DNA of 64,000 nt, taken from contig JAIYAZ010000103.1 of NCBI GenBank assembly GCA_027488755.1, positions 45,483 through 109,482 of the forward strand. Reading direction: 5' to 3'. Shown here piece by piece: positions 23,752 through 31,973 of the stretch. The translations under genes were made by a program, and so were the position numbers. The notes under the pieces were generated by a model, which worked only from the letters and a program-made list of their open reading frames with translations, was not told the origin of the DNA and made no database searches. Source of the stretch: Verrucomicrobiaceae bacterium. GTDB lineage: Bacteria > Verrucomicrobiota > Verrucomicrobiia > Chthoniobacterales > JAATET01. The stretch's first letter is position 1, and each line of letters opens with the position of its first letter.

Positions 23752-24858
23752 TCAGCGCCGCGAGAGGCGGTAAAACAACACGGTGCCCAGCGCGAGGAAG
23801 ATCACGTTCGGCGCCCAGATCAACACCTCGGGGAAGGCATTCGCATTATTCCGGAACGTGTTCGCGATGATGATGAAGATGTAATACGCGAAGGCGATCG
23901 CAAGGCTCAGCGCAAAGCCGACCGAGGTTTCCTTGCGGTGCGTGGTGATGCCGAGCGGCACCGCGACGAGCGCAAAGGCGAGGCAGGCCAGCGAGGCGGA
24001 GAAGCGCTTGTTGAACTCCACGCGCGCGGCGAGCGAGTCGCCGTTGGCGCCTTTCTGAATGAAGTCATAAAGCTCCGGCAGGGTGTAGCTTTCCAGCCGG
24101 CGTCCCCGGAGATTCTCTCGGTAGAGCGCATCGAGGGAAATCGGGAAGCTCCCCTGCTGCATGACGATGCCGTGCTGGATGCGATAGATGTCGCGCGGGT
24201 CGTCGCTGTCCCGCTGCTCAAGGCGCGCGTCGTAAAACTTCAACAGCAGGCGCTGGTTCTTGAGGTCGGGCACGAGCTCGCCGCGCTTGGCGTAAATGAC
24301 CTTCAGCGGCGTGGAGTCGCGGTCGATCTCCACGATGGTGAGGTTGTAGAGCGTGTTGCCCTTTTTGGAGCCGACGTAAACGCGGCGGTCGGGGAACTGA
24401 TCCACGACCTCGTCGGCCGAAAAGAGCGAAATCGGGTTGTTCGTCGCCGCCTCAAAGAGTGACTGCGCCATTCGCTGCTCGGCCCGCGGCGCGACGTCGG
24501 CGTTGATCCAGAAACACAGCCCGGTCATCGCCAGCGTAATCGCGATCACCGGCACGCAAATGCGCGGAACGCTCACCCCGCTGGAGCGCAGGGCGATGAG
24601 CTCGTTGTCGGCCGACATGCGCCCGAACACGAGCAGGATCGCCGTGAGGAGCCCCCACGGGATCGAGAACGTCAGCGAAAACGGCAGCACGAACGCCATG
24701 AAGGCGAAGACGATCTCGACCGGGACGTTCTGGTTGATCAGGCGGTCCAGCAGTTCCTTGAGGAGATTGCCCAGCACGAGCACCACGCTCAGCACGACGA
24801 CGCCGATGAGCATCGTCACAAACACATTTTTGCCGACGTAGCGGTCGAGGATCTTCAT
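23752..24858 (-). CDS. LptF/LptG-family lipopolysaccharide export permease (YjgP/YjgQ)
   Basis: The 368-residue protein has the LptF/LptG layout: three N-terminal membrane helices (about 12-35, 50-80 and 98-120), a central periplasmic beta-jellyroll region (about 125-265) and three C-terminal helices. The N-terminal Ile-Leu-Asp-Arg-Tyr-Val and the Leu-Arg-Ser-Ser-Gly-Val-Ser coupling segment facing the LptB ATPase are characteristic. The protein would help extract LPS from the inner membrane. Which of F or G it is cannot be settled by eye, and its partner and lptB are not in this window. It is convergent with the Udg4 gene, 9 bases apart. Confidence 0.88.
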   Translation of the reverse strand: MKILDRYVGKNVFVTMLIGVVVLSVVLVLGNLLKELLDRLINQNVPVEIVFAFMAFVLPFSLTFSIPWGLLTAILLVFGRMSADNELIALRSSGVSVPRICVPVIAITLAMTGLCFWINADVAPRAEQRMAQSLFEAATNNPISLFSADEVVDQFPDRRVYVGSKKGNTLYNLTIVEIDRDSTPLKVIYAKRGELVPDLKNQRLLLKFYDARLEQRDSDDPRDIYRIQHGIVMQQGSFPISLDALYRENLRGRRLESYTLPELYDFIQKGANGDSLAARVEFNKRFSASLACLAFALVAVPLGITTHRKETSVGFALSLAIAFAYYIFIIIANTFRNNANAFPEVLIWAPNVIFLALGTVLFYRLSRR

Positions 24859-24975
24859 TCAGCGGAAGCCGACATTCCTACGCGCCGCGTCCGGTCGAGT
24901 CAATCGAAGGCCCGTTCCGCGGCGGCTTCGTTTTGCCGGCTGGACCCGCCCGGCCCTTCGCATAGGCTCGCCGCG

Positions 24976-25914
24976 GTGAAAATTGGACTTCTCCTCGGTC
25001 TCTTGACGATCCTGGCCGCCCTCCCGCCGGCCGCCCGGGCCGAAGAACCGGCGCGCGCGCGCCACGTGTTCATCCTCAGTATCGACCAGGGCAATCCCGC
25101 CGCGCTCCACCGGGCCGCCATGCCGGTGCTCGACCGCCTGGCCCGCGAGGGCGCGCACACCTGGCAGGCCTACACGATCGTTCCCAGCCTCACCCTGCCC
25201 TCGCACGCCTCGATGCTCACCGGCGTCGGCATCCAGAAACACCAGATCGACTGGAACGACCTCCTGCCCGCGAAGGGCCTGGTCCGCGTGCCCACGATTT
25301 TCTCCATCGCGAAAAAACGGGGCCTCTCCACGGCGATGATTGTCGGCAAGGTGAAGTTCAAGACCCTGCAACTTCCCCGCTCGGTGGACCGCTTCATCCT
25401 GCCGGCGAATCCGGCGAGCCGCGAAATCGCCGCGGCCTTCGAGGCCATGCTCGCCGGCGGCTTTCGGCCCAACCTGTGTTTCGTCCACTTCGCCGATCCT
25501 GACACCACCGGTCACGAGTTCGGCGTGATGTCGCGGGAGAAACTCGCCGCGCTCGCCGAGTGCGATGCGGCCATCGGGCGCATCGTCGCAGCCATTCGCG
25601 CCGCGGGCCTGCTCGACGACAGCGTGCTGATCCTCACCGCGGACCACGGCGGGCATGACCGCACCCCCGCCGAGAACGCCGAGCGCGCCCGCCAGAACCT
25701 GCCGCCCCAGCCGGGAACGCACGGCTCGGCTTCCCGGGACGACGTCGAGATTCCCTGGATCGCCTGGGGCCGCGGCGTGCGGCCTCGATTCAAGATCACC
25801 GCCCCGGTCGTGCAATACGATACCGCCGCCACCGCGCTCTGGCTGCTCGGCGTGCCCCGGCCCGCGGACTTCTGGGGCCGGCCGGTGACGAGCGCCTTCG
25901 TCGCCGCGCCCTAG
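24976..25914 (+). CDS. secreted alkaline-phosphatase-superfamily phosphodiesterase/pyrophosphatase
   Basis: The 312-residue protein starts at GTG 24976 with a clear signal peptide ending near Ala-Arg-Ala-Glu (about 22). It then shows the type I phosphodiesterase pattern: Ser-Ile-Asp-Gln as a metal ligand region near 36, the nucleophile segment Ser-Leu-Thr-Leu-Pro-Ser-His-Ala-Ser-Met-Leu-Thr-Gly, Asp-Pro-Asp-Thr-Thr-Gly-His, and Thr-Ala-Asp-His-Gly-Gly-His. These are the expected zinc ligands and nucleophile of the nucleotide pyrophosphatase/phosphodiesterase group. The substrate is not predictable. Its stop shares a CTAG with the convergent DUF5069-like gene. Confidence 0.85.
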   Translation: MKIGLLLGLLTILAALPPAARAEEPARARHVFILSIDQGNPAALHRAAMPVLDRLAREGAHTWQAYTIVPSLTLPSHASMLTGVGIQKHQIDWNDLLPAKGLVRVPTIFSIAKKRGLSTAMIVGKVKFKTLQLPRSVDRFILPANPASREIAAAFEAMLAGGFRPNLCFVHFADPDTTGHEFGVMSREKLAALAECDAAIGRIVAAIRAAGLLDDSVLILTADHGGHDRTPAENAERARQNLPPQPGTHGSASRDDVEIPWIAWGRGVRPRFKITAPVVQYDTAATALWLLGVPRPADFWGRPVTSAFVAAP

Positions 25915-26426
25915 CGGCCGTTTTTCTGGACGAACGCGAGCACCTTGCCGTCGTCCCCGCGTGAACTCCACACGGCCCGCAGAAAATCCGCCGCGTGCAG
26001 GTCATGCGTGCGCAGGAAGCGCCGGTCGCCCCCGCAGCCATACATGATGTCGTGGCAGAGCCCGCCGCCGAGGAAACAGCGGGCCTTCGCGATGATGCGC
26101 GGCAGCCACGCGATGCCGCCGAGTTCCGCCTCGCGCGCGGGCAGCTCGTCGCCGGAGATTTCCTGCGTGCAGGTCTCGCAGTTCTGCTCGTAGAGGAAGT
26201 AGTCGCGCCGCGCCGCGGCCACGAGCAGGAAGGTTTCCCAATCCGGCTCCCCGGCGGAGACGAAATCCTCGGCGTAATCGTAGACGTTGATCGGTTTCAA
26301 GCCGATCGCGGCAAGGAACTCCCGCTCCGCGGGCGTGAAAAACGTGTCCTCCCCCCGCTGGCCGGCGCGGTATTGGGCGACAGCTTTGTCGTAGAGGGGG
26401 CGAAGGCGGGCGGTCCAGTCGAACAT
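25911..26426 (-). CDS. DUF5069-like protein, 171 aa
   Basis: The product has no signal peptide. Its C-terminal half reads Leu-Gly-Gly-Ile-x-x-Leu-Pro-Arg-Ile-Ile-x-Lys-Ala-Arg, then Tyr-Gly-Cys-Gly-x-Asp-Arg-Arg-Phe and Asp-Gly-Lys-Val-Leu-Ala-Phe, which agrees by eye with the DUF5069 pattern. The N-terminal half adds a Cys-Glu-Thr-Cys pair and a Tyr-Asp-Tyr-Ala-Glu-Asp-Phe segment. The function is unknown. It ends on a CTAG shared with the convergent phosphodiesterase stop, and follows the amidase gene (same strand) by 37 bases. Confidence 0.7.
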   Translation of the reverse strand: MFDWTARLRPLYDKAVAQYRAGQRGEDTFFTPAEREFLAAIGLKPINVYDYAEDFVSAGEPDWETFLLVAAARRDYFLYEQNCETCTQEISGDELPAREAELGGIAWLPRIIAKARCFLGGGLCHDIMYGCGGDRRFLRTHDLHAADFLRAVWSSRGDDGKVLAFVQKNGR

Positions 26427-26463
26427 GCTCCCAGCATGGCCCGCCCCCGGGGCTTTGCAAACC

Positions 26464-27570
26464 TCAGGGTGCGATTTTCACCTTCGCCGCATCCGCGTCG
26501 ACGCTGGTTTTCTCGCCAACCTTCGGCGTCGGACTCGGCGTCGGCGCGGGCTTCTCGTCCTCAAGCGGTTCGCTCACCGTGACCACCGCCGAGGGCTGCG
26601 GCGAGGCGCCCGTCACCGTCCGCGTGTAGGCCTTCACGCCGTCCACAATCGCCTGGGCCATGCGCTGGCGGTAGTCCGCGGTGGCGATGTAACGGGCGTC
26701 GAGCCGATTGTCCACGAAGCCGCCCTCGACCAGCACGCCGGGCACGGTGATGTTCCGGATCACCGAAAAGCGCGCGCGCTTGATGCCCCGGTCCGGCACC
26801 GGGAGATAACGCACCATGGAGGAATGCACCGCCGCCGCGAGCGCGATGTTTTCCGCGTCGCGCACGTTGCCGGGGTTCTGCTTGAAGTCGCTGTAGCGCA
26901 GGTTTTCCTCGTCCATCGAAGGCACGCCGCGCGGGGCCAGCGCGTAGGTCTCGATGCCCGTCCCGCCGCGGTTGCTCTTGTTGAAATGCACGCTGACGAA
27001 GACCGCGTCGGGAAACCGGTTCGCGAACCGAGCCCGCTCCTCGAGCGGGATAAACACATCCGCCACGCGCGTCATTTTCACCTGATAGCCCGCCTTGAGC
27101 AGCAGCGAGCGGGCACGCAGGGCCACGTCGAGCGCGTAGGCCTTTTCGCGGCCCAGAGCGCCCACCGCCCCGCTGTCGTGGCCGCCATGTCCGGCGTCGA
27201 TCACGACGGTGCGCACCGGGCGGGCGCCCTGAATTTTCCCGGGACGCATGATCGGCTCGATGATCTTTGTCACGTCCATCGCGGACACGTAGACGCTGCC
27301 CGCCCGCGAGCGCATCGGGAAACACGTGACGTATTTCACGCCGTTGATGCGCACCTCACTCGTGCCGGCCTTGCCCTCAATCACGCGCGAGACCGAGGCG
27401 AGCTTGAACTGCTCAGCGCTCGAGACCACGCGGGCCATGCGGTAGAAGGCCGCCACATCCGCGATGGGCACATAGCGGCGCCCGTCGATCATCGCGACGT
27501 TCCACGCGGCCGACGCCATCATTGGCAACAGCAGTAGCACCCACAGAACCGGAAACGCACGACCTCGCAT
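26464..27570 (-). CDS. N-acetylmuramoyl-L-alanine amidase (Amidase_3, AmiA/B/C type)
   Basis: The 368-residue exported enzyme cleaves the amide between MurNAc and the peptide of peptidoglycan. It has a signal peptide (about 1-21), an N-terminal beta domain resembling copper-amine-oxidase-N/AMIN-like domains (about 24-108), and the zinc amidase domain at about 120-315. The zinc amidase motifs are Ile-Asp-Ala-Gly-His-Gly-Gly with His128, Glu142 in Gly-Arg-Glu-Lys, Ser-Val-His-Phe-Asn, and Val-Glu-Gly-Gly-Phe. The C-terminal 40 residues are a Pro/Lys-rich tail. I chose the ATG at 27570 for its signal peptide; a longer frame adds 39 residues that overlap the valS leader. It is divergent from valS, about 100 bases apart. 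Confidence 0.92.
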   Translation of the reverse strand: MRGRAFPVLWVLLLLPMMASAAWNVAMIDGRRYVPIADVAAFYRMARVVSSAEQFKLASVSRVIEGKAGTSEVRINGVKYVTCFPMRSRAGSVYVSAMDVTKIIEPIMRPGKIQGARPVRTVVIDAGHGGHDSGAVGALGREKAYALDVALRARSLLLKAGYQVKMTRVADVFIPLEERARFANRFPDAVFVSVHFNKSNRGGTGIETYALAPRGVPSMDEENLRYSDFKQNPGNVRDAENIALAAAVHSSMVRYLPVPDRGIKRARFSVIRNITVPGVLVEGGFVDNRLDARYIATADYRQRMAQAIVDGVKAYTRTVTGASPQPSAVVTVSEPLEDEKPAPTPSPTPKVGEKTSVDADAAKVKIAP

Positions 27571-27670
27571 CAAGCCGCTCAAGGTGGAAACCCCGGCAGG
27601 CATGTGCAAGGGGTTTTTCGGCGGCGGGCTTGCGCCGGTGCCGGTGCCTGCGCCAAAGTTGCGGACTGTC

Positions 27671-30250
27671 ATGGCCGAGATTTCCAAGAGCTACGAACCG
27701 ACCGCCGTCGAAGAAAAATGGTATGCCCGCTGGCTGACCGACGGCTGTTTCACCGCCGACCCCGCTTCGCCAAAGCCCGCGTTTTCCATCGTCATCCCGC
27801 CGCCGAACGTCACCGGCGTCCTCACACTCGGCCACGTTTTGAACAACACGATTCAGGACGTGCTCGCCCGCCGCGCCCGCATGCAGGGCCACGAAGTGCT
27901 TTGGTTGCCCGGCACCGACCACGCCGGCATCGCCACGCAAACCGTCGTCGAACGCACCCTCCGCAAAAACGAGGGCAAAACCCGCCACGACCTCGGTCGC
28001 GACGCCTTCCTTGAGCGTGTCTGGGAGTGGAAGGAAAAACACGGCGGCATCATCATCAATCAGCTCAAAAAGCTCGGCTGCTCCTGCGACTGGACCCGTG
28101 AACGCTTCACGATGGACCCCGCCTACGCCGCCAAGGTGCAGGAGGTCTTCGTCGATCTTTACCAAAAGGGCCTCATCTACCGCGGCAAACGCATGGTGAA
28201 CTGGTGCCCGGTTTCGCTCACCGCGCTCAGCGACGAGGAGGTCATTCCCAAGGCGCAGAAAGGCTACCTCTACCACTTCAAGGTCGAGGTCGTGGAGCGG
28301 CCCGGCACATTCCTGGAAATCGCCACGACCCGCCCCGAGACCATCCCCGGCGACACCGCCGTCGCCGTCAACCCGAAGGACCCCCGCTACGCCGGCCTCA
28401 TCGGCCTCCACGTGCGCCGGCCGCTTCCCGTGGAGAATCCCGCGGAGATTCCGATCGTGGGCGACGAGTCCGTGGACTTCGCGTTCGGCACCGGCGTGCT
28501 CAAGGTCACGCCCGCCCACGACAAGGTCGACTACGAGATCGGCCAACGCCACAACCTGCCCGTCCTCGACGTGCTGAATCCCGACGGCACAATGAATGCC
28601 CTCGCCGGCGAAGCCTTCGTCGGCCTCGACCGCTTCGAGGCGCGCGCCGAAGCCGTCAAGGTGCTCGGCGACCTCAAGCTCCTCGTCAAGGAGGAGCCGC
28701 ACCAGAACAACGTCGGCTTCAGCGAGCGCGCCGATGTGCCCATCGAGCCGCGCCTGAGCGAGCAGTGGTTCCTCCGCTATCCGAAGACCGCCGAGGCCCG
28801 CGCCGCGGTGCGGCAGCGGCTCATCCGCTTCTTTCCCGACCGCTGGGAGAAGGTCTACGACCACTGGCTGGAAAACATCCAGGACTGGTGCATCTCCCGA
28901 CAACTCTGGTGGGGCCATCGCGTGCCGGTCTGGTATCGGGGCGAGGAAGTGTGCTGCCAGATCGAATGCCCCGGCGAAGGCTGGGTGCAGGACGCCGACG
29001 TGCTCGACACGTGGTTCTCCTCGTGGCTCTGGGCCCACGACACTATGGACCCCGCGACCCGCGCCAAGTTCTACCCGACGAGCGTGCTGGTCACCGGGCC
29101 CGACATCATCTTCTTCTGGGTCGCCCGCATGATCATGGCCGGGCTCGAATACACCGGCGAAATTCCGTTCCGCGACGTCTTCTTCACCGGCATCATCCGC
29201 GACAAGTCCGGCCGCAAGATGTCAAAGTCGCTCGGCAACTCCCCCGACCCGCTCGACCTCATCGCCAAATACGGCGCGGACGGCCTCCGCTTCGGACTCA
29301 TGCGCATCGCGCCGCAGGGGCAGGACATCAAGTTCGACGAGCAGCAGATCGTCGAGGGCCGCAACTTCTGCAACAAGCTCTGGAACGCCGTGCGGTTCCG
29401 CGGCTTGCAGGGTCCGATCGACCCGCAGGCCGACCCCGCCGCGCACGAACTCTCGCTCTTCGCGCGCGACCTCCTCGCGAAGCTCGACGCCACCATCCTC
29501 CGCATCGAGCAGGCCTACGCCGACTACCGGTTCAACGAGGTGGCGCAAGCGCTGTATGACTTCGTATGGGGCGAGTTCTGCGACAAATTCATCGAAGTCG
29601 CTAAGGCCGATTTCAACGGGCCCAATCCCGCGCGCCGCGCCGGCACGCTGGCGACGATTGATTTCACGCTCAACCGTGTGCTCCGACTCCTGCACCCCTA
29701 CGCGCCCTTCCTCACCGAGGAACTCTGGAACGGCCTCGGCTTTGGGGACACAACGATCCAGTTTGCCGAGTGGCCCCAGCCGTCGGGTTTCGCCGCCGAG
29801 CCCCGCGCCGACGCCTTCCACGCCGTCGTCTCGCAGGCCCGCAACCTCCGCGCGACCTACAACCTTCCGTCGAACAAAAAACTCGCCTGGGCCGTGCGAC
29901 CCGCCGCCGACTGGCTCGCCGCGGAACTCCCCGCCCTCGCCCTGCTGCTCAACGCGGATCCCCTCACCCCCGTCGAATCCGCTCCCGCCGGTGCGGCCGT
30001 CGGCGTTTCCCCGCTCGGCGAAATCTACCTGCCGCTCGCCGGGATCATCGATGCCGCCGCCGAAAAAAGCCGCCTCACCGGCGAGCTCAAAAAGGTCGAA
30101 GCCGAGATCGCCAAAGTGAAAGCCAAGCTGGCCAGCGAGACCTTCGTGCAGAACGCCCCGGCCGCCGTGGTCGAGGAACACCGCGAGCGCCAACGCGCCT
30201 GGGAGGAACGCCTCGAAGCCGTCCGCGCAGCCATCAACGCCCTCGGCTGA
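27671..30250 (+). CDS. valS: valyl-tRNA synthetase
   Basis: The 859-residue class I synthetase charges tRNA-Val. The HIGH-type motif Pro-Pro-Asn-Val-Thr-Gly-Val-Leu-Thr-Leu-Gly-His is at 44-55 and Lys-Met-Ser-Lys-Ser at 516-520. The central editing (CP1) domain contains Thr-Thr-Arg-Pro-Glu-Thr-Ile-Pro-Gly-Asp-Thr-Ala, and the C-terminal 70 residues form the coiled-coil tRNA-binding arm typical of ValRS. The ATG at 27671 starts Met-Ala-Glu-Ile-Ser-Lys. manC follows 30 bases later on the same strand. Confidence 0.97.
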   Translation: MAEISKSYEPTAVEEKWYARWLTDGCFTADPASPKPAFSIVIPPPNVTGVLTLGHVLNNTIQDVLARRARMQGHEVLWLPGTDHAGIATQTVVERTLRKNEGKTRHDLGRDAFLERVWEWKEKHGGIIINQLKKLGCSCDWTRERFTMDPAYAAKVQEVFVDLYQKGLIYRGKRMVNWCPVSLTALSDEEVIPKAQKGYLYHFKVEVVERPGTFLEIATTRPETIPGDTAVAVNPKDPRYAGLIGLHVRRPLPVENPAEIPIVGDESVDFAFGTGVLKVTPAHDKVDYEIGQRHNLPVLDVLNPDGTMNALAGEAFVGLDRFEARAEAVKVLGDLKLLVKEEPHQNNVGFSERADVPIEPRLSEQWFLRYPKTAEARAAVRQRLIRFFPDRWEKVYDHWLENIQDWCISRQLWWGHRVPVWYRGEEVCCQIECPGEGWVQDADVLDTWFSSWLWAHDTMDPATRAKFYPTSVLVTGPDIIFFWVARMIMAGLEYTGEIPFRDVFFTGIIRDKSGRKMSKSLGNSPDPLDLIAKYGADGLRFGLMRIAPQGQDIKFDEQQIVEGRNFCNKLWNAVRFRGLQGPIDPQADPAAHELSLFARDLLAKLDATILRIEQAYADYRFNEVAQALYDFVWGEFCDKFIEVAKADFNGPNPARRAGTLATIDFTLNRVLRLLHPYAPFLTEELWNGLGFGDTTIQFAEWPQPSGFAAEPRADAFHAVVSQARNLRATYNLPSNKKLAWAVRPAADWLAAELPALALLLNADPLTPVESAPAGAAVGVSPLGEIYLPLAGIIDAAAEKSRLTGELKKVEAEIAKVKAKLASETFVQNAPAAVVEEHRERQRAWEERLEAVRAAINALG

Positions 30251-30280
30251 CACCCGTCCAACCCCCAAGCACCCACGAAC

Positions 30281-31339
30281 ATGGAATCCCTCTACGTCTT
30301 CATCATGGCCGGCGGCAGCGGCGAGCGCTTCTGGCCAATGAGCCGGCGCCGCACGCCAAAGCACCTCCTCCGCCTCCTCAGCGACCGCACGCTTCTTGAT
30401 GAAGCCGTCCAGCGCGCGCTCGGGGTCGTTCCGCCCGAACGGGTCTTCGTGCTCACCAACCACGAGCAGCTCGACGCCTGTCGCGCCGCGGTTCCCTCCC
30501 TCGCCGCCACGCAGTTCCTTGCCGAACCCGCCAAACGCGACACCGCCCCCGCGGCCGCCCTCGCCACCGGCTTTGCCCGCGCCCGCCACGAGGATGCCAC
30601 CTGCGTCCTGCTGCCCGCGGATTCCATGATCCACGACGCCGCGACCTTCCAGCGCCAGGTGCGCGATGCCGCCGCCGTCGTGCACGACTCCCGCGCGCTG
30701 CTCACCTTTTCAATTCCCCCGACCTTTCCGGCCACCGGCTACGGTTACCTGAAACTCAGCGCCGCCCGCCCCGGCAGCCCCGGGCGCAGCCAGGTCAGCA
30801 TCGTGGACCGCTTCGTGGAAAAACCCGACGTCGACACCGCCGAGGACTACGTCGCCAGCGGCCACTACGGCTGGAACGCCGGCATGTTCGTCTGGCGCGC
30901 GGGCACCTTCCTCGCCGAATGCGACCGCCAGGCTCCCCTGCTCGCCGCCTTCATCCGCGGCTTTCCCGCCGGAGACCCGACGGAATACCTCGCCACGCAC
31001 TTCGAGCGCCTGCCGAAGATCTCGGTCGACTACGCCATCATGGAACACGCCGAGGACGTGCTCGCGATCCACGCCGAGTTCGACTGGGACGACGTCGGCG
31101 CCTGGACCGCCCTGCCCGCCCACCTCGGCACCAACCAGGCCGCCAACACCCTCCGCGGCTCCACCGTGGTGCTCGACGGCTACAACAACATCGTCGTCGC
31201 CGACACGCGCACCATCGCCCTCTGCGGCGTGAGCGACCTCGTCGTGGTGGAAACCCCCGACGCCGTGCTCGTCTGCCACCGCAACGCCGTGCAGCGCATC
31301 AAAAACCTCCAGCCGCTCCTCCCCGAGGAACTGCGCTAG
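30281..31339 (+). CDS. manC: mannose-1-phosphate guanylyltransferase
   Basis: The 352-residue enzyme makes GDP-mannose from mannose 1-phosphate and GTP. It has the nucleotidyltransferase signature Gly-Gly-Ser-Gly-Glu-Arg-Phe-Trp-Pro-Met-Ser-Arg at 11-22 and Phe-Val-Glu-Lys-Pro at 178-182, followed by Trp-Asn-Ala-Gly-Met-Phe. It is the short form lacking the C-terminal phosphomannose isomerase domain found in long bifunctional proteins. GDP-mannose could feed the polysaccharide locus about 6 kb downstream. Confidence 0.93.
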   Translation: MESLYVFIMAGGSGERFWPMSRRRTPKHLLRLLSDRTLLDEAVQRALGVVPPERVFVLTNHEQLDACRAAVPSLAATQFLAEPAKRDTAPAAALATGFARARHEDATCVLLPADSMIHDAATFQRQVRDAAAVVHDSRALLTFSIPPTFPATGYGYLKLSAARPGSPGRSQVSIVDRFVEKPDVDTAEDYVASGHYGWNAGMFVWRAGTFLAECDRQAPLLAAFIRGFPAGDPTEYLATHFERLPKISVDYAIMEHAEDVLAIHAEFDWDDVGAWTALPAHLGTNQAANTLRGSTVVLDGYNNIVVADTRTIALCGVSDLVVVETPDAVLVCHRNAVQRIKNLQPLLPEELR

Positions 31340-31360
31340 GGCCGCCCGCGCCGCCCGCGG

Positions 31361-31819
31361 CTAGCCCGGATTCTCCTCAGCGAGTTCCTTCGCGATCTTC
31401 TTCAGGATCACGCCATACTTCGTGCCCTGGATGTCGAAGAGCTGCGTGTCCTCGTCGCCGCCAAACGTGCGACGCACCGCCATGGAACGCACGCGCAGAT
31501 CGTAGGTGAGCGGTCCCTTCGGAACGACGAATAACGTCACGCGCGTCGTTACGTCGTTCTCCTGCCAGTTCCCATAGAGAATGTTGCTCATCGTCCCGCC
31601 CGGGCGCTCGAACTCCATCCGGCTGTTGCCCGATCCGCGGAACTCAAACCCGTGCCGGTAAAAAACCTCCTCCGCCTTGGTCTCGATCTGGGCCTCCGAG
31701 ACGCCCGACACCGTGACCTGCGCCTGCCCCGCCGGCGTGCCGCCGCCCATGCTCTTGCAGCCGGCCAAAGCCCCCAGCACGAGGGCAAAAATCAACGCGG
31801 GAAAAATCCGGGAAACCAT
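31361..31819 (-). CDS. predicted lipoprotein of unknown function, downstream of tRNA-Gln
   Basis: The 152-residue protein has a signal peptide ending in the lipobox Leu-Ala-Gly-Cys (Cys21) and a mature domain of alternating strands and helices. No motif that I recognise is present. An in-frame start 4 codons earlier (31831) is possible but lies only 8 bases past the tRNA 3' end; the ATG at 31819 gives a cleaner signal. It follows the tRNA-Gln gene on the same strand within about 20 bases, so it may be made from the tRNA precursor transcript. Confidence 0.65.
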   Translation of the reverse strand: MVSRIFPALIFALVLGALAGCKSMGGGTPAGQAQVTVSGVSEAQIETKAEEVFYRHGFEFRGSGNSRMEFERPGGTMSNILYGNWQENDVTTRVTLFVVPKGPLTYDLRVRSMAVRRTFGGDEDTQLFDIQGTKYGVILKKIAKELAEENPG

Positions 31820-31839
31820 GCCGCAATCCATACCAGAAT

Positions 31840-31913
31840 TGGCTGCCTCGCATAGATTCGAACTATGACAAAGTGATCCAGAGTCACTTGTGCTACCGTT
31901 ACACCACGAGGCA
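31840..31913 (-). tRNA. tRNA-Gln (anticodon CTG), CCA encoded
   Basis: The minus strand folds as a cloverleaf. The acceptor stem TGCCTCG (31913-31907) pairs with CGAGGCA (31850-31844), followed by a G discriminator at 31843 and an encoded CCA at 31842-31840. The anticodon arm is GTGA-CTCTGGA-TCAC with anticodon CTG, which reads CAG for Gln. The T arm has the expected GTTCGAAT. The weak first pair U1-A72 is typical of glutamine tRNAs. Confidence 0.93.
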
Positions 31914-31944
31914 ATCGAGGTCGCTTCTTCCGAAGCGGGCTGGC

Positions 31945-31973
31945 ACTATCCCCAAAGTGCGCCCGAAACTCAA
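31945..31973 (-). promoter_or_regulatory. possible sigma-70 promoter for tRNA-Gln
   Basis: On the minus strand TTGAGT (31973-31968), a 17-base spacer and GATAGT (31950-31945) match the -35 and -10 boxes at 4 of 6 positions each, about 30 bases before the tRNA. A small hairpin CGCTTC/GAAGCG (31922-31937) lies in the leader. Both matches are moderate. Confidence 0.3.

Noticed and set aside
31840..31913. tRNA-Gln as an integration site
   Set aside because: No integrase, no repeat of the tRNA 3' end and no foreign-looking gene lies beside it in the window.
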